From Candidatus Liminaster caballi (GTDB lineage Bacteria; Bacteroidota; Bacteroidia; Bacteroidales; UBA3663), in NCBI GenBank assembly GCA_018065085.1, contig JAGHUA010000002.1:1-64000 (forward strand): a stretch of 64,000 nt of DNA, read 5' to 3'. Both the position numbers and the translations under genes were made by a program. Position 1 is the first letter of the stretch. Every line of letters starts with the position of its first letter. Below the pieces are notes generated by a model. It was not told the origin of the DNA. It saw only the letters and a list, made by a program, of their open reading frames with translations, and made no database searches. Of the stretch, positions 1 to 8,036 are shown in pieces.

Positions 1-50
1 ACTCATAGTAAAGCCTTCCAGGCTTAGCATAACTGCATTAAACATCTCGG

Positions 51-386
51 AACTAACCAATACGTTTTTGTCGGTTAGATCTAAGACTTCGGAACTAACC
101 AATACGATTGCGTTGGTTAGAACTAAGAGTTGGGAACTAATCAATACGATTGCGTTGGTTAGACTTAAGAGTTGGGAACTAACCAATACTTTTTTGTCGG
201 TTAGATCTAAGACTTGGGAACTAACCAATACGATTGCGTTGGTTAGAACTAAGAGTTGGGAACTAATCAATACGATTGCGTTGGTTAGAACTAAGACTTG
301 GGAACTAACAAAAAAAGTTTTGTTGGTTAGAACTAAGACTTGGGAAATGCAAAAAAAAGTTTCGTGAGGACTTCCGCAGAGTTGGG
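51..386. repeat. 42-bp tandem repeat array, eight units
   Basis: Units start at 51, 93, 135, 177, 219, 261, 303 and 345, exactly 42 bp apart. Most contain the inverted repeat CTAACCAA / TTGGTTAG around a 10-nt loop, followed by CTAAGAGTTGGGAA or a close variant. There is a higher-order period of 126 bp (three units): 51-176 is nearly repeated at 177-302, and the units at 93 and 219 are identical. The last unit degenerates into the terminator at 351-399. An open frame runs through it only because 42 is divisible by three. There are no unique spacers, so it is not CRISPR. A second array of the same period and core lies at 47131-47339. Confidence 0.9.
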
Positions 387-399
387 AGGTCCTCACGAA
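351..399 (-). terminator. Strong intrinsic terminator of the VTC operon
   Basis: 361-375 pairs with 385-399 in a 15-bp stem (one G-U pair) with a 9-nt loop, GCAGAGTTG. Read on the minus strand the stem is followed by eight T (A-tract 351-358), as expected for the end of the operon whose last stop codon is at 427. On the plus strand it is followed by AATTTTT, so it may work in both directions. It is built from the last unit of the 42-bp repeat array. Confidence 0.85.
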
Positions 400-426
400 C
401 AATTTTTCAAGAGTTGCTAAGTTTGC

Positions 427-1530
427 TTACTTGCCTTTCACTTCTACGTAACCTTCTGGATGTTCCTCCTTGGTCCAAAGAGCAGAGCCGGAGGTAGGAC
501 ACTGGGATGAGACAGCAACGAAAGAGAATTCTCCGCCATCGTAGATGAACGGGTTAGCCGTCAGGCCGCGCTTGGCAGCAGCCAGCAGGCGTCCGCCAGT
601 GAGAGTGAAGCCCTTTGAGATAGTGTCGCACTGAATGGCGTCCTTGCGGGCGAGAATCTTGACCATGCCGCCGCTCATCACGATGCCGTCCTTGGCGTGA
701 ATGCCGTCCTTGCGACAGCTGTCAACGAGGATCTCGACGCCCGAATGAATGCGGATGTCGTCGTCAGAGGCGATGGCGTGGCTGCAGAGGGCAGACACAT
801 GCAGGCGGCCTTTGCCCATGAGGATGATCTTGCCTTCAGAGAATATGGTGCCTTTCTCGTCCTCGCCCGGCACGGTGTCGGTATATTGGGCAGCATCGCA
901 GAGATAGTTGTCCGAACCATCCTCCATGCAGAGGAACATACGCTTCTTCTCGCCGACCTTCTGCACGTTGATGGCCGATCCCTCGCGGTTGCAGAGAGTG
1001 ACATCATCGAGGGTGACGAGGAACTTCTTGGCGCTATAGACACGCAGCGAACCGTTGTCAGTCTCGCCGCGCAGGATGTAGTTGATACGCGCACGGCCTT
1101 CACCCTCGTCATTGCGGACGGTGACGTGTGCGCCGCGTGCAGAAATCTTCACGGCAGCCTCGGTCTTATGCTTGTCGTCGTCCTCGAACTTCCAGGTGGC
1201 AGTGTCGCCACGGTAGGTGATGATGACGTCGCGTGTGCCGTCGGTGTACATCGATGAGTTCTCGAAGAAGTCTTCGTAGTCGGGCTGAGTCAGCGAATCG
1301 GTAGGCACGGTCTCGACGGCATCGACGAAGGTCGAAGCATCGAACTCCTCAGCCCACAGCTGCTGGGCGGTGGCGAGAATGTCGACGTCGGGGATGATAG
1401 GTGCAGACGGATCATCGTCGTCGGGCAGCGGATCAGGATCGGTGTATGGCTGATCGTCATTGCAGCTGAGGGTCATGAACATGGCCGCAGCCAACGGAAG
1501 GAGGAAATAACGGAATGGTTTAGAAATCAT
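427..1530 (-). CDS. Cthe_2159-like carbohydrate-binding lipoprotein (DUF4353)
   Basis: The 367-residue protein starts with a lipoprotein signal peptide (lipobox around LSC, cysteine 23) followed by an acidic Asp/Pro-rich linker (about 25-50), so it is probably anchored in the outer membrane and held away from it. The rest has the repeating Gly/Asp-rich strands of the Cthe_2159 fold, a right-handed beta-helix: GSAINV, KGTIFSEGKI, GRLHV, SHAIASDD, DGIHAKDG. Known members bind cellulose or polygalacturonate, with calcium. It is the last gene of the VTC operon and overlaps the upstream DUF2490 gene by 11 nt. The ligand here is unknown. Family assignment is by eye. Confidence 0.8.
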   Translation of the reverse strand: MISKPFRYFLLPLAAAMFMTLSCNDDQPYTDPDPLPDDDDPSAPIIPDVDILATAQQLWAEEFDASTFVDAVETVPTDSLTQPDYEDFFENSSMYTDGTRDVIITYRGDTATWKFEDDDKHKTEAAVKISARGAHVTVRNDEGEGRARINYILRGETDNGSLRVYSAKKFLVTLDDVTLCNREGSAINVQKVGEKKRMFLCMEDGSDNYLCDAAQYTDTVPGEDEKGTIFSEGKIILMGKGRLHVSALCSHAIASDDDIRIHSGVEILVDSCRKDGIHAKDGIVMSGGMVKILARKDAIQCDTISKGFTLTGGRLLAAAKRGLTANPFIYDGGEFSFVAVSSQCPTSGSALWTKEEHPEGYVEVKGK

Positions 1531-2269
1531 AGCTGTAACTGATTGTCAGCAGGTGGCCTTTGGCCTCCTCGCTGTTGCTTTTATCCTTATATCGGTAACT
1601 GACGCCGAGCGAGTTGTGCTTGTTGAGCTTATAGTCGGTGCCCACGATGTAGCGTGTCTGGTCGAGGCTGAATGCATCGCTGAGATCGTTGAGCCATTCG
1701 ACAGAGAGATAGGGTGTCCACGGACATTTCTTGCGCGTATTGACCTTGAGCTGGAGGCGCGAACGGAGCAGGCTCTCCGACTCGGCATCCTTGACCTTGT
1801 CATCGGCACGGTGGGTAGGATCGGAGATGTAGAAACGCTCAAGGTTGCACGTCTGGCGACGGGTGAACTGATAGCGTTCGCGCAGGGAGAGCTCCAGGCG
1901 CTTGCTGACCTTCCAGCCGGCGCTGAGCGAAGCGTATGCCCTGTGGCGGGGCGACCAGTAGGCGGGGTAGTGGTACTTCTTGGTGTTCTCGGCGAGGATG
2001 CGGCGAGCCATGAGCTGATAGCCGAGGTCTGCCTTCATCTGCCATTGCTTGGTCTTGAGCAGACGGTAGGCGGTGCCGAGTCCGATGCTCCATCGTTCGA
2101 TGTCGGAGAGGGTGTTCTGCGTGCGAAGTTCGCCACCTGCCTCGATGTCCCATTGCTTGGTGAGGCTCTTTTCGGCATTGAGTTCGAGTCCCATGCCGAA
2201 GTCATCGGCAAGGGCTGCAGGAGTCAGCGCCGCACAGAGGCAGGCGAGTGTGAGAAGTCTCAGTTTCAT
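1520..2269 (-). CDS. DUF2490 outer-membrane beta-barrel protein
   Basis: 249 residues with a signal peptide (cleavage near ALA/DD, about residue 21) and then alternating amphipathic strands with many aromatic residues, ending in YSYDF, a typical C-terminal aromatic of outer-membrane barrels. The pattern of a W/E-rich start, repeated YR..K blocks and GVSYRYKDK fits DUF2490. No function is established for the family. It lies 9 nt after the DUF4956 gene and overlaps the carbohydrate-binding lipoprotein gene, so the four genes are almost certainly co-transcribed. In this context it could be the outer-membrane part of the system, but that is inference. Confidence 0.72.
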   Translation of the reverse strand: MKLRLLTLACLCAALTPAALADDFGMGLELNAEKSLTKQWDIEAGGELRTQNTLSDIERWSIGLGTAYRLLKTKQWQMKADLGYQLMARRILAENTKKYHYPAYWSPRHRAYASLSAGWKVSKRLELSLRERYQFTRRQTCNLERFYISDPTHRADDKVKDAESESLLRSRLQLKVNTRKKCPWTPYLSVEWLNDLSDAFSLDQTRYIVGTDYKLNKHNSLGVSYRYKDKSNSEEAKGHLLTISYSYDF

Positions 2270-2278
2270 TGTGTTGCA

Positions 2279-2977
2279 TCAGTTTGGAATCTTGCTCATC
2301 TCATCGACGGTGTTCTCCTCGTTCATGTTGGTTGGCTCATAATAGACTTTGAGCAGGGTCATGTCCTTGAGGAAGTTGACGGTGCCGACATCGACCTTGA
2401 TGATCTTGACGCCGAGACGTGCTTCGAGGTCAGCCACCATCTCGTCATAGCGGGCAGGGGTGATGAGGTCGATGCGGTCGTACTTGACATACTTGCAGGC
2501 GTTGTGAGGCAGCTTGTGGACGAGCTCGCCAAGGATGCATGCCAGGACGAAGATGACGTTGACGATGGTGAGTGTGATCCAGTCGGTGCTGATGGCCAGG
2601 GCGTTGATGACGCTCATCGAGATGATGACGAAGAGATAGGTCATCTCACGTACGGGCATCGACTCAGTGCGATAGCGAATGATGCCGAAGATGGCAAACA
2701 GACCCAGGGCAAAGCCGATCTTGATCTTGACGGCGCCGAGCAGGAAGATCATCAGGAAGATGCTGATGCTGATGAGGGCAAAGGTGAAGAAATAGTCGGC
2801 GCGGCGGCTGCGGCGGAAATACAGGAAGTAGATGATGCCGAGCACGAACACCAGGTTGAAACCGAAATGGGAGAGCAGATCGAGGAGCGTGGCATTGTTG
2901 ATGATTGGTTCCTCGACGCCACCGGCCATCTCAGCCAGTTCGTCGCCCGTTGATTTGATAAGGTCGAATAAAAGCAT
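2279..2977 (-). CDS. DUF4956 inner-membrane protein
   Basis: 232 residues with four to five membrane helices (about 38-54, 62-82, 86-103, 113-129, 133-150) and a soluble C-terminal domain (about 160-225). The block GLFAIFGIIRYRTE (about 92-105) is the hallmark of DUF4956. The C-terminal part, with GVKIIKVDVGTVNF and KVYYEP, looks like a small alpha/beta domain. Proteins of this family are regularly encoded next to VTC-domain polyphosphate polymerases in bacteria, which is the arrangement here (58 nt downstream of the VTC gene). A membrane anchor or channel for the polymerase is a reasonable guess, comparable in position only to the membrane helices of yeast Vtc proteins. Confidence 0.82.
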   Translation of the reverse strand: MLLFDLIKSTGDELAEMAGGVEEPIINNATLLDLLSHFGFNLVFVLGIIYFLYFRRSRRADYFFTFALISISIFLMIFLLGAVKIKIGFALGLFAIFGIIRYRTESMPVREMTYLFVIISMSVINALAISTDWITLTIVNVIFVLACILGELVHKLPHNACKYVKYDRIDLITPARYDEMVADLEARLGVKIIKVDVGTVNFLKDMTLLKVYYEPTNMNEENTVDEMSKIPN

Positions 2978-3035
2978 AATGAATTTATGTTTAACTGTTT
3001 TAATATTTACTGTTTACTGTCCAAGCGAGTTCGGC

Positions 3036-3824
3036 TCAACCTTTCAACTTGCGGATACGGAGCAGTTTCTCGTTGAAGAGATTGTGGCGCAGGTTGGGAT
3101 TGGTCAGGGCGCAACCGATGCAATATTTGCTGAATCCGCCAGGCTGGATGTGGCGGCGCAGGAGTATGTCGCGCATCGGCGAGTGGGTGAGACCGTCGCG
3201 CTTGAGTTCGACGATGACCAGATGGGCGATGTCAGCGTCCGCCTCATTGTCGAAGTTATGGAAGCGCACGCCGAGGTCGATGGTCAGGCGTTCGGTCTTG
3301 CCCTTGTTGACCAGAGTGATGCGGTTGAAACGGTTCTCGACATGCGGCTGGAGTTCGTTGGTCAGATACCATGCCTTGGCGCGGAGGAAATCGTCGGCGT
3401 CATCGCGCACCTTAGGGTCGGTGAAGATCTCACGGCAGCTGGGCACGGTGATGCGTTTCTTCTTTGTGCGTCCGTGGTTGTTCTTGTTCTTGACCTCAAG
3501 GAAGGTGTCGTCGGTGTCCATGTAGGTGCGGACGCGGATTTTCTCGCGGACCTTTCGACCTGTGGCATGGGCATTATACATGCGCTTGTCGCGAGTGTCC
3601 AGATAGATGGTGTGATATTCGGCAGTACGCTTGCCATCGTTACACTGCACGCAATACTCAGGAGCAGCCTCCCGGAGCAGGTCGAGCAGCACGGGCAGGG
3701 CAATGACATACTTCGTGTCGATGCGGTTCATCAGCTTCACCACGCTCATCTCTTCGAGCGTGATGGGGTCGAACTGCATCAGCACTTCGTCAATCTGCCT
3801 CATTATGTCTTCGTTGCCAATCAT
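3036..3824 (-). CDS. VTC-domain polyphosphate polymerase
   Basis: 262 residues, a single VTC domain of the triphosphate tunnel superfamily with no signal peptide, so probably cytoplasmic. The basic tunnel residues are visible: RIDTKY (34-39), YLDT (74-77), GRKVREKIRVR (89-99), FLEVKNK (108-114), RTKKKR (119-124), VELK (205-208) and a late FSKY (231-234). In yeast Vtc4 such residues bind the growing polyphosphate chain and the nucleotide. It is the first gene of the operon VTC, DUF4956, DUF2490, carbohydrate-binding lipoprotein. The product is likely inorganic polyphosphate, but bacterial VTC homologues are little characterised, so another phosphoanhydride substrate is possible. Confidence 0.85.
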   Translation of the reverse strand: MIGNEDIMRQIDEVLMQFDPITLEEMSVVKLMNRIDTKYVIALPVLLDLLREAAPEYCVQCNDGKRTAEYHTIYLDTRDKRMYNAHATGRKVREKIRVRTYMDTDDTFLEVKNKNNHGRTKKKRITVPSCREIFTDPKVRDDADDFLRAKAWYLTNELQPHVENRFNRITLVNKGKTERLTIDLGVRFHNFDNEADADIAHLVIVELKRDGLTHSPMRDILLRRHIQPGGFSKYCIGCALTNPNLRHNLFNEKLLRIRKLKG

Positions 3825-3872
3825 AGTCGTTAAATAAGGTCGGCTGAGAGTGAGTTATTTACAATCAGCGTG

Positions 3873-3880
3873 CAAATATA
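3873..3880 (-). promoter_or_regulatory. Candidate -7 element of the VTC operon
   Basis: The minus strand reads TATATTTGCA, matching TAnnTTTG, about 50 nt upstream of the VTC start codon at 3824. No good -33 TTTG lies at the usual 19-21 bp. Confidence 0.45.
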
Positions 3881-3954
3881 ATGATTTTCTTCGAGTAATC
3901 ATAATCTTTGAGCGAAAATATTACAATTTTGTTACTTTTCGTGCACAGATTGCA

Positions 3955-4030
3955 CAAAAAAGCCCCAAACAGAGCGTCGGGGCAATGAATGGAACGAAAA
4001 AAGATGGCGTGCCGTAATCGACACGCCATC
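3955..4030 (-). terminator. Tandem terminators after the small exported protein
   Basis: Two hairpins follow the gene ending at 4036 on the minus strand. The first pairs 4003-4011 with 4022-4030 (GATGGCGTG / CACGCCATC) and is followed by six T (3997-4002). The second pairs 3962-3966 with 3979-3983 (GCCCC / GGGGC) and is followed by seven T (3955-3961). Confidence 0.8.
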
Positions 4031-4035
4031 TGATA

Positions 4036-4491
4036 TTATCGGTTGTCAGCGACTTCGTATCCGTAGAGGATGTTGGTAAGTCCTGCTTTGTTGAACTCAG
4101 AGTTGAGAAGTCCGAGATAAGCACGGTACTGAGCCTCATCAACATGTGCGCGAACCTCAAGAAGGTTTTTGGCGATGATGTTGTTCAGGCGTTCCTGCTG
4201 TGCCTTGGCCGGAACCTTTTCCAACTTGGCAATGCTGCGGGTCAGTTCGCGGTTGACGAGCTGAAGAGCCTCGATCTGGTCGATGTCGAGCTTCATTGCC
4301 CTGTTCATGTCGCGAAGGCGGAGTCGGAACTCGTAGGTCACGGTGTCGGCTATTACCTGATTCACCTCTACTACAGTTGTATTCTCACCATTCTCAGCGG
4401 CAAGAGTGCCGTTTTTTGCGCCTTCGGCCTTAAGTGTTGCAATCGTAGTCAGCATGGCTGATACTGCAAATACAATAAATACTTTTTTCAT
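4036..4491 (-). CDS. Small exported protein of unknown function
   Basis: 151 residues with a clear signal peptide (MKKVFIVFAVSAMLTTIATLKAEG, cleavage around 22-24). The mature part is mostly helical and charged (about 55-140), with RLRLRDMNRAMKLD and ELTRSIAKLEKVPAKAQQ, and looks like a small coiled-coil periplasmic protein. I do not recognise a family; it vaguely resembles helical periplasmic proteins such as Spy, but the LTxxQ motif is absent. It is monocistronic, with its own promoter (4661-4690), a leader of about 160 nt and tandem terminators. Confidence 0.75.
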   Translation of the reverse strand: MKKVFIVFAVSAMLTTIATLKAEGAKNGTLAAENGENTTVVEVNQVIADTVTYEFRLRLRDMNRAMKLDIDQIEALQLVNRELTRSIAKLEKVPAKAQQERLNNIIAKNLLEVRAHVDEAQYRAYLGLLNSEFNKAGLTNILYGYEVADNR

Positions 4492-4660
4492 AACACAATA
4501 CCTTTTATTAATAGTTAAACATACATGACAGCCGCTTAAATCAAATATCCAATCTCCTGTAATACCTTAATAATACCTTTAAATATAATACCTTAAAAAG
4601 ATTATTCTGCTGCGCCCGTCATCTGGGTTGCGGACGGCAGTTTTCCGTTGTTTGACGGTG
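4492..4660 (-). promoter_or_regulatory. 5' leader with four AAGGTATT repeats
   Basis: Between the predicted transcription start (near 4655) and the start codon at 4491 lie about 160 non-coding nt. Read on the plus strand, AATACCTT occurs at 4497, 4561, 4572 and 4587; on the transcript this is AAGGTATT, and the 4497 copy sits directly before the start codon. Its role is unknown. Confidence 0.5.
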
Positions 4661-4691
4661 CAAAGGTAAGGTGTTTAAATGATAGTGCAAT
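4661..4691 (-). promoter_or_regulatory. Promoter of the small exported protein gene
   Basis: Minus strand: -7 TACCTTTG (4661-4668) with ATTG (TTG core 4688-4690) at 19 bp as -33, matching the Bacteroidetes consensus. Confidence 0.6.
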
Positions 4692-4712
4692 GGGTTGTGC
4701 ACAAAAATCGGC

Positions 4713-4764
4713 AAAAAGATGGCTCTTTTGCCCGCTTTTGCTAAATGCGGTGGGCAAAAGAGCC
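4713..4764 (-). terminator. Terminator of the PNGase/Omp28-like operon
   Basis: 4721-4733 and 4752-4764 form a perfect 13-bp stem (GGCTCTTTTGCCC / GGGCAAAAGAGCC). On the minus strand it is followed by ATCTTTTT (A-tract 4713-4717), just after the stop codon at 4791. Confidence 0.85.
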
Positions 4765-4790
4765 GTGATATAGGTCGAAAACGGGTCGGA

Positions 4791-6542
4791 TCAGTAGAGT
4801 TTGATGAGCTTGGCGCATTCCACCGAACGGTCGCTGTCGGTCCAGTTGCAAACCCAGACGGCCACCGAATAGTTGCCGGAAGAGTCTGGAACGCTGAAGC
4901 TGAGCGTCGTGGTCAGCGGAGTGCCATCGCCAACGGGAACACGTCCCTCTTCGACTACATCAGGTGCGGCGGAAGGGTCGGAAAGCAACATCAAAGTAGT
5001 GCCGTAGTTAGGAGTGATGAACTGAAGCACCACGTTGCGTTCGTACATGTCAGCGCCAGCCTCGGCATCATCGTCAGAGTAGCCGTAGTCCTTCTGTGTG
5101 AGTTTGTCGATGTGCAGAGAGTCCTGCACAAGACAAACCACAAGCACAGGATCGAAACCCCAAGACAGCGAGTTGTAGGCAATCTTCACATCCAGTTCGT
5201 ACTGCAGAGTGCCGGTCTTGCGCACGTCGCATGACTCAAACCATGTGTGAGAAGGCGACTCCTCGGCATGGCGGGCGATGAACTGGCAGAGGCTATCGAC
5301 AGGCAGGGTGGTGCTGATGGCTTCCCCGTGACGGTTGACCGTCATGGCAGGAGCGAAATTGAGTCCCTCGCCATGGAAGGCAGCCTGGGCCCAATAGTCG
5401 GACGCTGATTTCGGACGCAGGGCATCGGCAGGACCATAGCCCTCATGTCGTGTGATCATGACCAGAGGCGTAGAGCTGCTTTCGGCATACTTGGCAATGG
5501 CCTTGGCAGCGTGCTGCTGACCGAAAGAGGCGAATCCGTTGAGGAAACTGGTATATTGCTCGACGAGAACGCCCGCCTTGCTCTTGCTGACGCGTCCCGC
5601 CTGACTGTCGAGAACGTCAAAATAGAGAGTCCTTTCGCCATTGCCATCGACGATGTCCTGTGTGCTGCCGTCCGGCCACTGGAGGGTGAGATGCAGCTGG
5701 ATGTTGCTGTTGCCGACAAGCGATGCGAGAGGAGCGATGTCAAAGCGGAAAGGAACCTTCTGCATGAACGAAGCCGAGCAGTCGAAATGCTGGATGCCCG
5801 ACTGTGTGGCGCTGGCGGTTTTGGCCTCCCAGGCAATGGAGAATGCAGTCAGCGGATCGTTGCCGGTGTTCTGTACCATACCTGCGACAGACACCTCGCG
5901 GCTTGGCTTCTCCTGTCCATCGACATTGGCAGCCTCCTGATAGCGTCCTGACTCGATAAAGGCATCGGCAAGGCTCATCTGACGATTGACATCGGTCGAG
6001 ATATTGGCGCGGATACATGCAGGCTTGTATGACGAACAGCGGTCGGTCCATTTGCCGTCGGTTGCAGCCCAGAATGAGTTGGGCGTGCCTTTCTCTCCGG
6101 CTGCACCCATTGCCTTGGTCAGCATGCGGCTCTGTTTGTAGTCGATGCCGACATAGAGAGTGTCATAGTCGGCAGCCTTGATGGATGCAGGAAGGGCGAT
6201 CTGGTTCCAACCGGTGGCGAGATCGGAGACCTCGACCGGAACCTCGGCGATGTTGGCGCTGTTGAGATGTTCGCGAATCCAGACGCTGAATGTCTTGACG
6301 CCCGACACTGTGTAGAGACCTGCGCTGATGCCGTTGATGTTGCAACCCGGACACTGCTTGATAGTCTCAGGCGGCAGACAGATGGCCACAGACATGGTGG
6401 ACGAAGTGCTGGATGTGGAAAATGAAGCGGCGATGGCCTCGTCGGTGCAATAACCGAAATATGACTGTGCCCTGAGCTGTGTGAAAGTCATGGTCAGCAG
6501 CATGGCAGCGGTAAGATGGAGAACCTTAATATACTTTTTCAT
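4791..6542 (-). CDS. Omp28-like exported protein without the CxxC motif
   Basis: 583 residues with a signal peptide (cleavage after LRAQ, residue 26). Residues 27-190 resemble a jelly-roll or cleaved-adhesin-type domain (GWNQIALP, DYDTLYVGIDY). Residues 200-315 look like an Ig-like domain. From 324 the block VLVEQYTSF followed by FASFGQQHAAKAI matches the start of the Omp28 / thioredoxin-like domain of Bacteroidetes surface proteins, where LEEFTG..C.NCP is usual. Both cysteines are missing (NGFASF instead), so disulfide chemistry is unlikely. It lies 18 nt after the PNGase F-like gene and is certainly co-transcribed with it. Its role may be surface binding of glycoproteins, which is inference. 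Confidence 0.65.
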   Translation of the reverse strand: MKKYIKVLHLTAAMLLTMTFTQLRAQSYFGYCTDEAIAASFSTSSTSSTMSVAICLPPETIKQCPGCNINGISAGLYTVSGVKTFSVWIREHLNSANIAEVPVEVSDLATGWNQIALPASIKAADYDTLYVGIDYKQSRMLTKAMGAAGEKGTPNSFWAATDGKWTDRCSSYKPACIRANISTDVNRQMSLADAFIESGRYQEAANVDGQEKPSREVSVAGMVQNTGNDPLTAFSIAWEAKTASATQSGIQHFDCSASFMQKVPFRFDIAPLASLVGNSNIQLHLTLQWPDGSTQDIVDGNGERTLYFDVLDSQAGRVSKSKAGVLVEQYTSFLNGFASFGQQHAAKAIAKYAESSSTPLVMITRHEGYGPADALRPKSASDYWAQAAFHGEGLNFAPAMTVNRHGEAISTTLPVDSLCQFIARHAEESPSHTWFESCDVRKTGTLQYELDVKIAYNSLSWGFDPVLVVCLVQDSLHIDKLTQKDYGYSDDDAEAGADMYERNVVLQFITPNYGTTLMLLSDPSAAPDVVEEGRVPVGDGTPLTTTLSFSVPDSSGNYSVAVWVCNWTDSDRSVECAKLIKLY

Positions 6543-6560
6543 AATTGTGCGTACGTGATT

Positions 6561-8000
6561 TTAGTTGAAGAACTTATAGGTCTCGATGCTGCCATCCGAG
6601 AGTTCGGTGATGATGACATAAACGCCTGTCGGACGATGGCTCATGTCAATGTACTGCGGTACGCCTGGCTGCGACATGAGAGTCTGTCCCTGCATGTTGA
6701 TAAGATGCCATGACGAGATGCGGTCAAGGCCGTCGCCTGTAAGGCTGACCTTCTGACCGTCACGCACGAGAGAGAACGAACCGTTGCTGGCCGAACCGTC
6801 GGCAAACGGCAGATTGTCAATGCCATTGAAATGACCATCCTTCAAGCCGAAGAACGTGAGCGAGAATGGGAAGTAACCCTCTTTGCCATTGAACATCGCA
6901 TCAGGAACGAGCATGCGGAAGTCATACTGTCCGGCCTTGATTGCGCCAAGACGGATGATGCGGTTGTCGATGCGGTCGCCCGGACACCAGTTGCTGAAAC
7001 TCTGCCATTCGTCGTCCGACATTACGCTCGAACCGTAGATGCCGTTGCCCTGAGTGTTGTACTGGCGGAACGGTTCGCACGACTTGCGTCCGGGACGATA
7101 GACCATTGCCATCCATTCGTTGACAAACACATAGTGCATACGGCGCACGTATTCCTCGCCGCCGCTGTTGGCGCCGTGGTTGCTGTTGACAAAGAGGAAG
7201 ATAGCGTCGCTCAGATCCTCCTCGACATTGATGGTGTAATGTGCGGCGAGAGTGCCCTGCTCGTCGGTGTGGGTCTCGTTGTAGGTGTTGAGATAACGCT
7301 GGTAGGTGAGAGGCTCGACGATGCACTGGCCGTTGGCTGAATACTGGCGGCTGCTGACAATCTGGGCAGAGCCATAGAACACATCGTTGCGTCCGGCGCA
7401 GCCAGCCACCTGGGTGTTGGCAGCGTAAGGCACGCCCTCGATGGTCAGCTCAATCCAGATGTCGGTGGTGTCGAGCAATGCGGCATCGTGGAACATCGGC
7501 GCAAGGAACGAGACATCCCATGTGTAAGGCACAAGATCGGGCTTGTAGTTCTTGTTCATGAACGGAGTGATGAATCGGCCGATCTCGATGCGACGGATAT
7601 TGGGATCGCTGCTGCCGAGACGTCCGAGGAAGCCGGCGTCAGCGTCGTTGTAATATGTGGTGCCCTTATGCTGGAGCGTGAGGCTCACATTGGCAATGCG
7701 GTCATAGTTGTCGCACGACGGTTCGAGGAAAACATCGAGGCGCAGGGTGTCGCCCATAAGCGCAAGATCGGTTGCCGGAATAGGACGGGCATAGCGTGAA
7801 TTGTTGAGACGGGTCAGTCCTTCAGGAACAGGAGCAACTGAGTCGCTGACGGTGCCTGCATAGACATCGTAGAAAAGAGCGTGGTCGAAATAACGGAACA
7901 CAAGAGAGTCTCCGGATTCGGAAAAACTCTGGGCGCAAAGCGGTGCCGAAACGGAAAGAAGTGCGGCAGCTAGCCCAAGAGCCATTGAATGATTTCGCAT
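6561..8000 (-). CDS. PNGase F-like peptide:N-glycosidase with T9SS-like C-terminus
   Basis: 479 residues starting MRNHSMAL with a signal peptide ending at CAQ (24). The two-lobed PNGase F fold is recognisable against Elizabethkingia PNGase F as I remember it: CDNYDRIANV (96-105, PNGase F CDEWDRYANV, catalytic Asp60 = D100), EIGRFITPF (139-147, nearly identical), GEEYVRRMH (281-289, catalytic Glu206 = E283) and NWCPG (337-341). The equivalent of Glu118 is uncertain (E184 or E188). The last 80 residues, with PTGVYVI and a basic/aromatic end, look like a T9SS type A sorting domain. An in-frame ATG at 8039 lies inside the promoter -7 box, so 8000 is the start. The enzyme would remove N-glycans from host glycoproteins. 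Confidence 0.8.
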   Translation of the reverse strand: MRNHSMALGLAAALLSVSAPLCAQSFSESGDSLVFRYFDHALFYDVYAGTVSDSVAPVPEGLTRLNNSRYARPIPATDLALMGDTLRLDVFLEPSCDNYDRIANVSLTLQHKGTTYYNDADAGFLGRLGSSDPNIRRIEIGRFITPFMNKNYKPDLVPYTWDVSFLAPMFHDAALLDTTDIWIELTIEGVPYAANTQVAGCAGRNDVFYGSAQIVSSRQYSANGQCIVEPLTYQRYLNTYNETHTDEQGTLAAHYTINVEEDLSDAIFLFVNSNHGANSGGEEYVRRMHYVFVNEWMAMVYRPGRKSCEPFRQYNTQGNGIYGSSVMSDDEWQSFSNWCPGDRIDNRIIRLGAIKAGQYDFRMLVPDAMFNGKEGYFPFSLTFFGLKDGHFNGIDNLPFADGSASNGSFSLVRDGQKVSLTGDGLDRISSWHLINMQGQTLMSQPGVPQYIDMSHRPTGVYVIITELSDGSIETYKFFN

Positions 8001-8036
8001 AGTTTTGTGTATGTTGAGAGGTTGTAATTGCGGCTG

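Noticed and set aside
68..367. 99-codon open frame through the first repeat array
   Set aside because: It is a by-product of a 42-bp (14-codon) repeat; no signal peptide, no family, and the last part is a terminator stem.
51..386. CRISPR array
   Set aside because: Units are contiguous 42-bp repeats without unique spacers, and there are no cas genes nearby.
1553..2953. 466-codon plus-strand frame
   Set aside because: Antisense to the DUF2490 and DUF4956 genes; open because of codon bias in those genes, with no recognisable domain.
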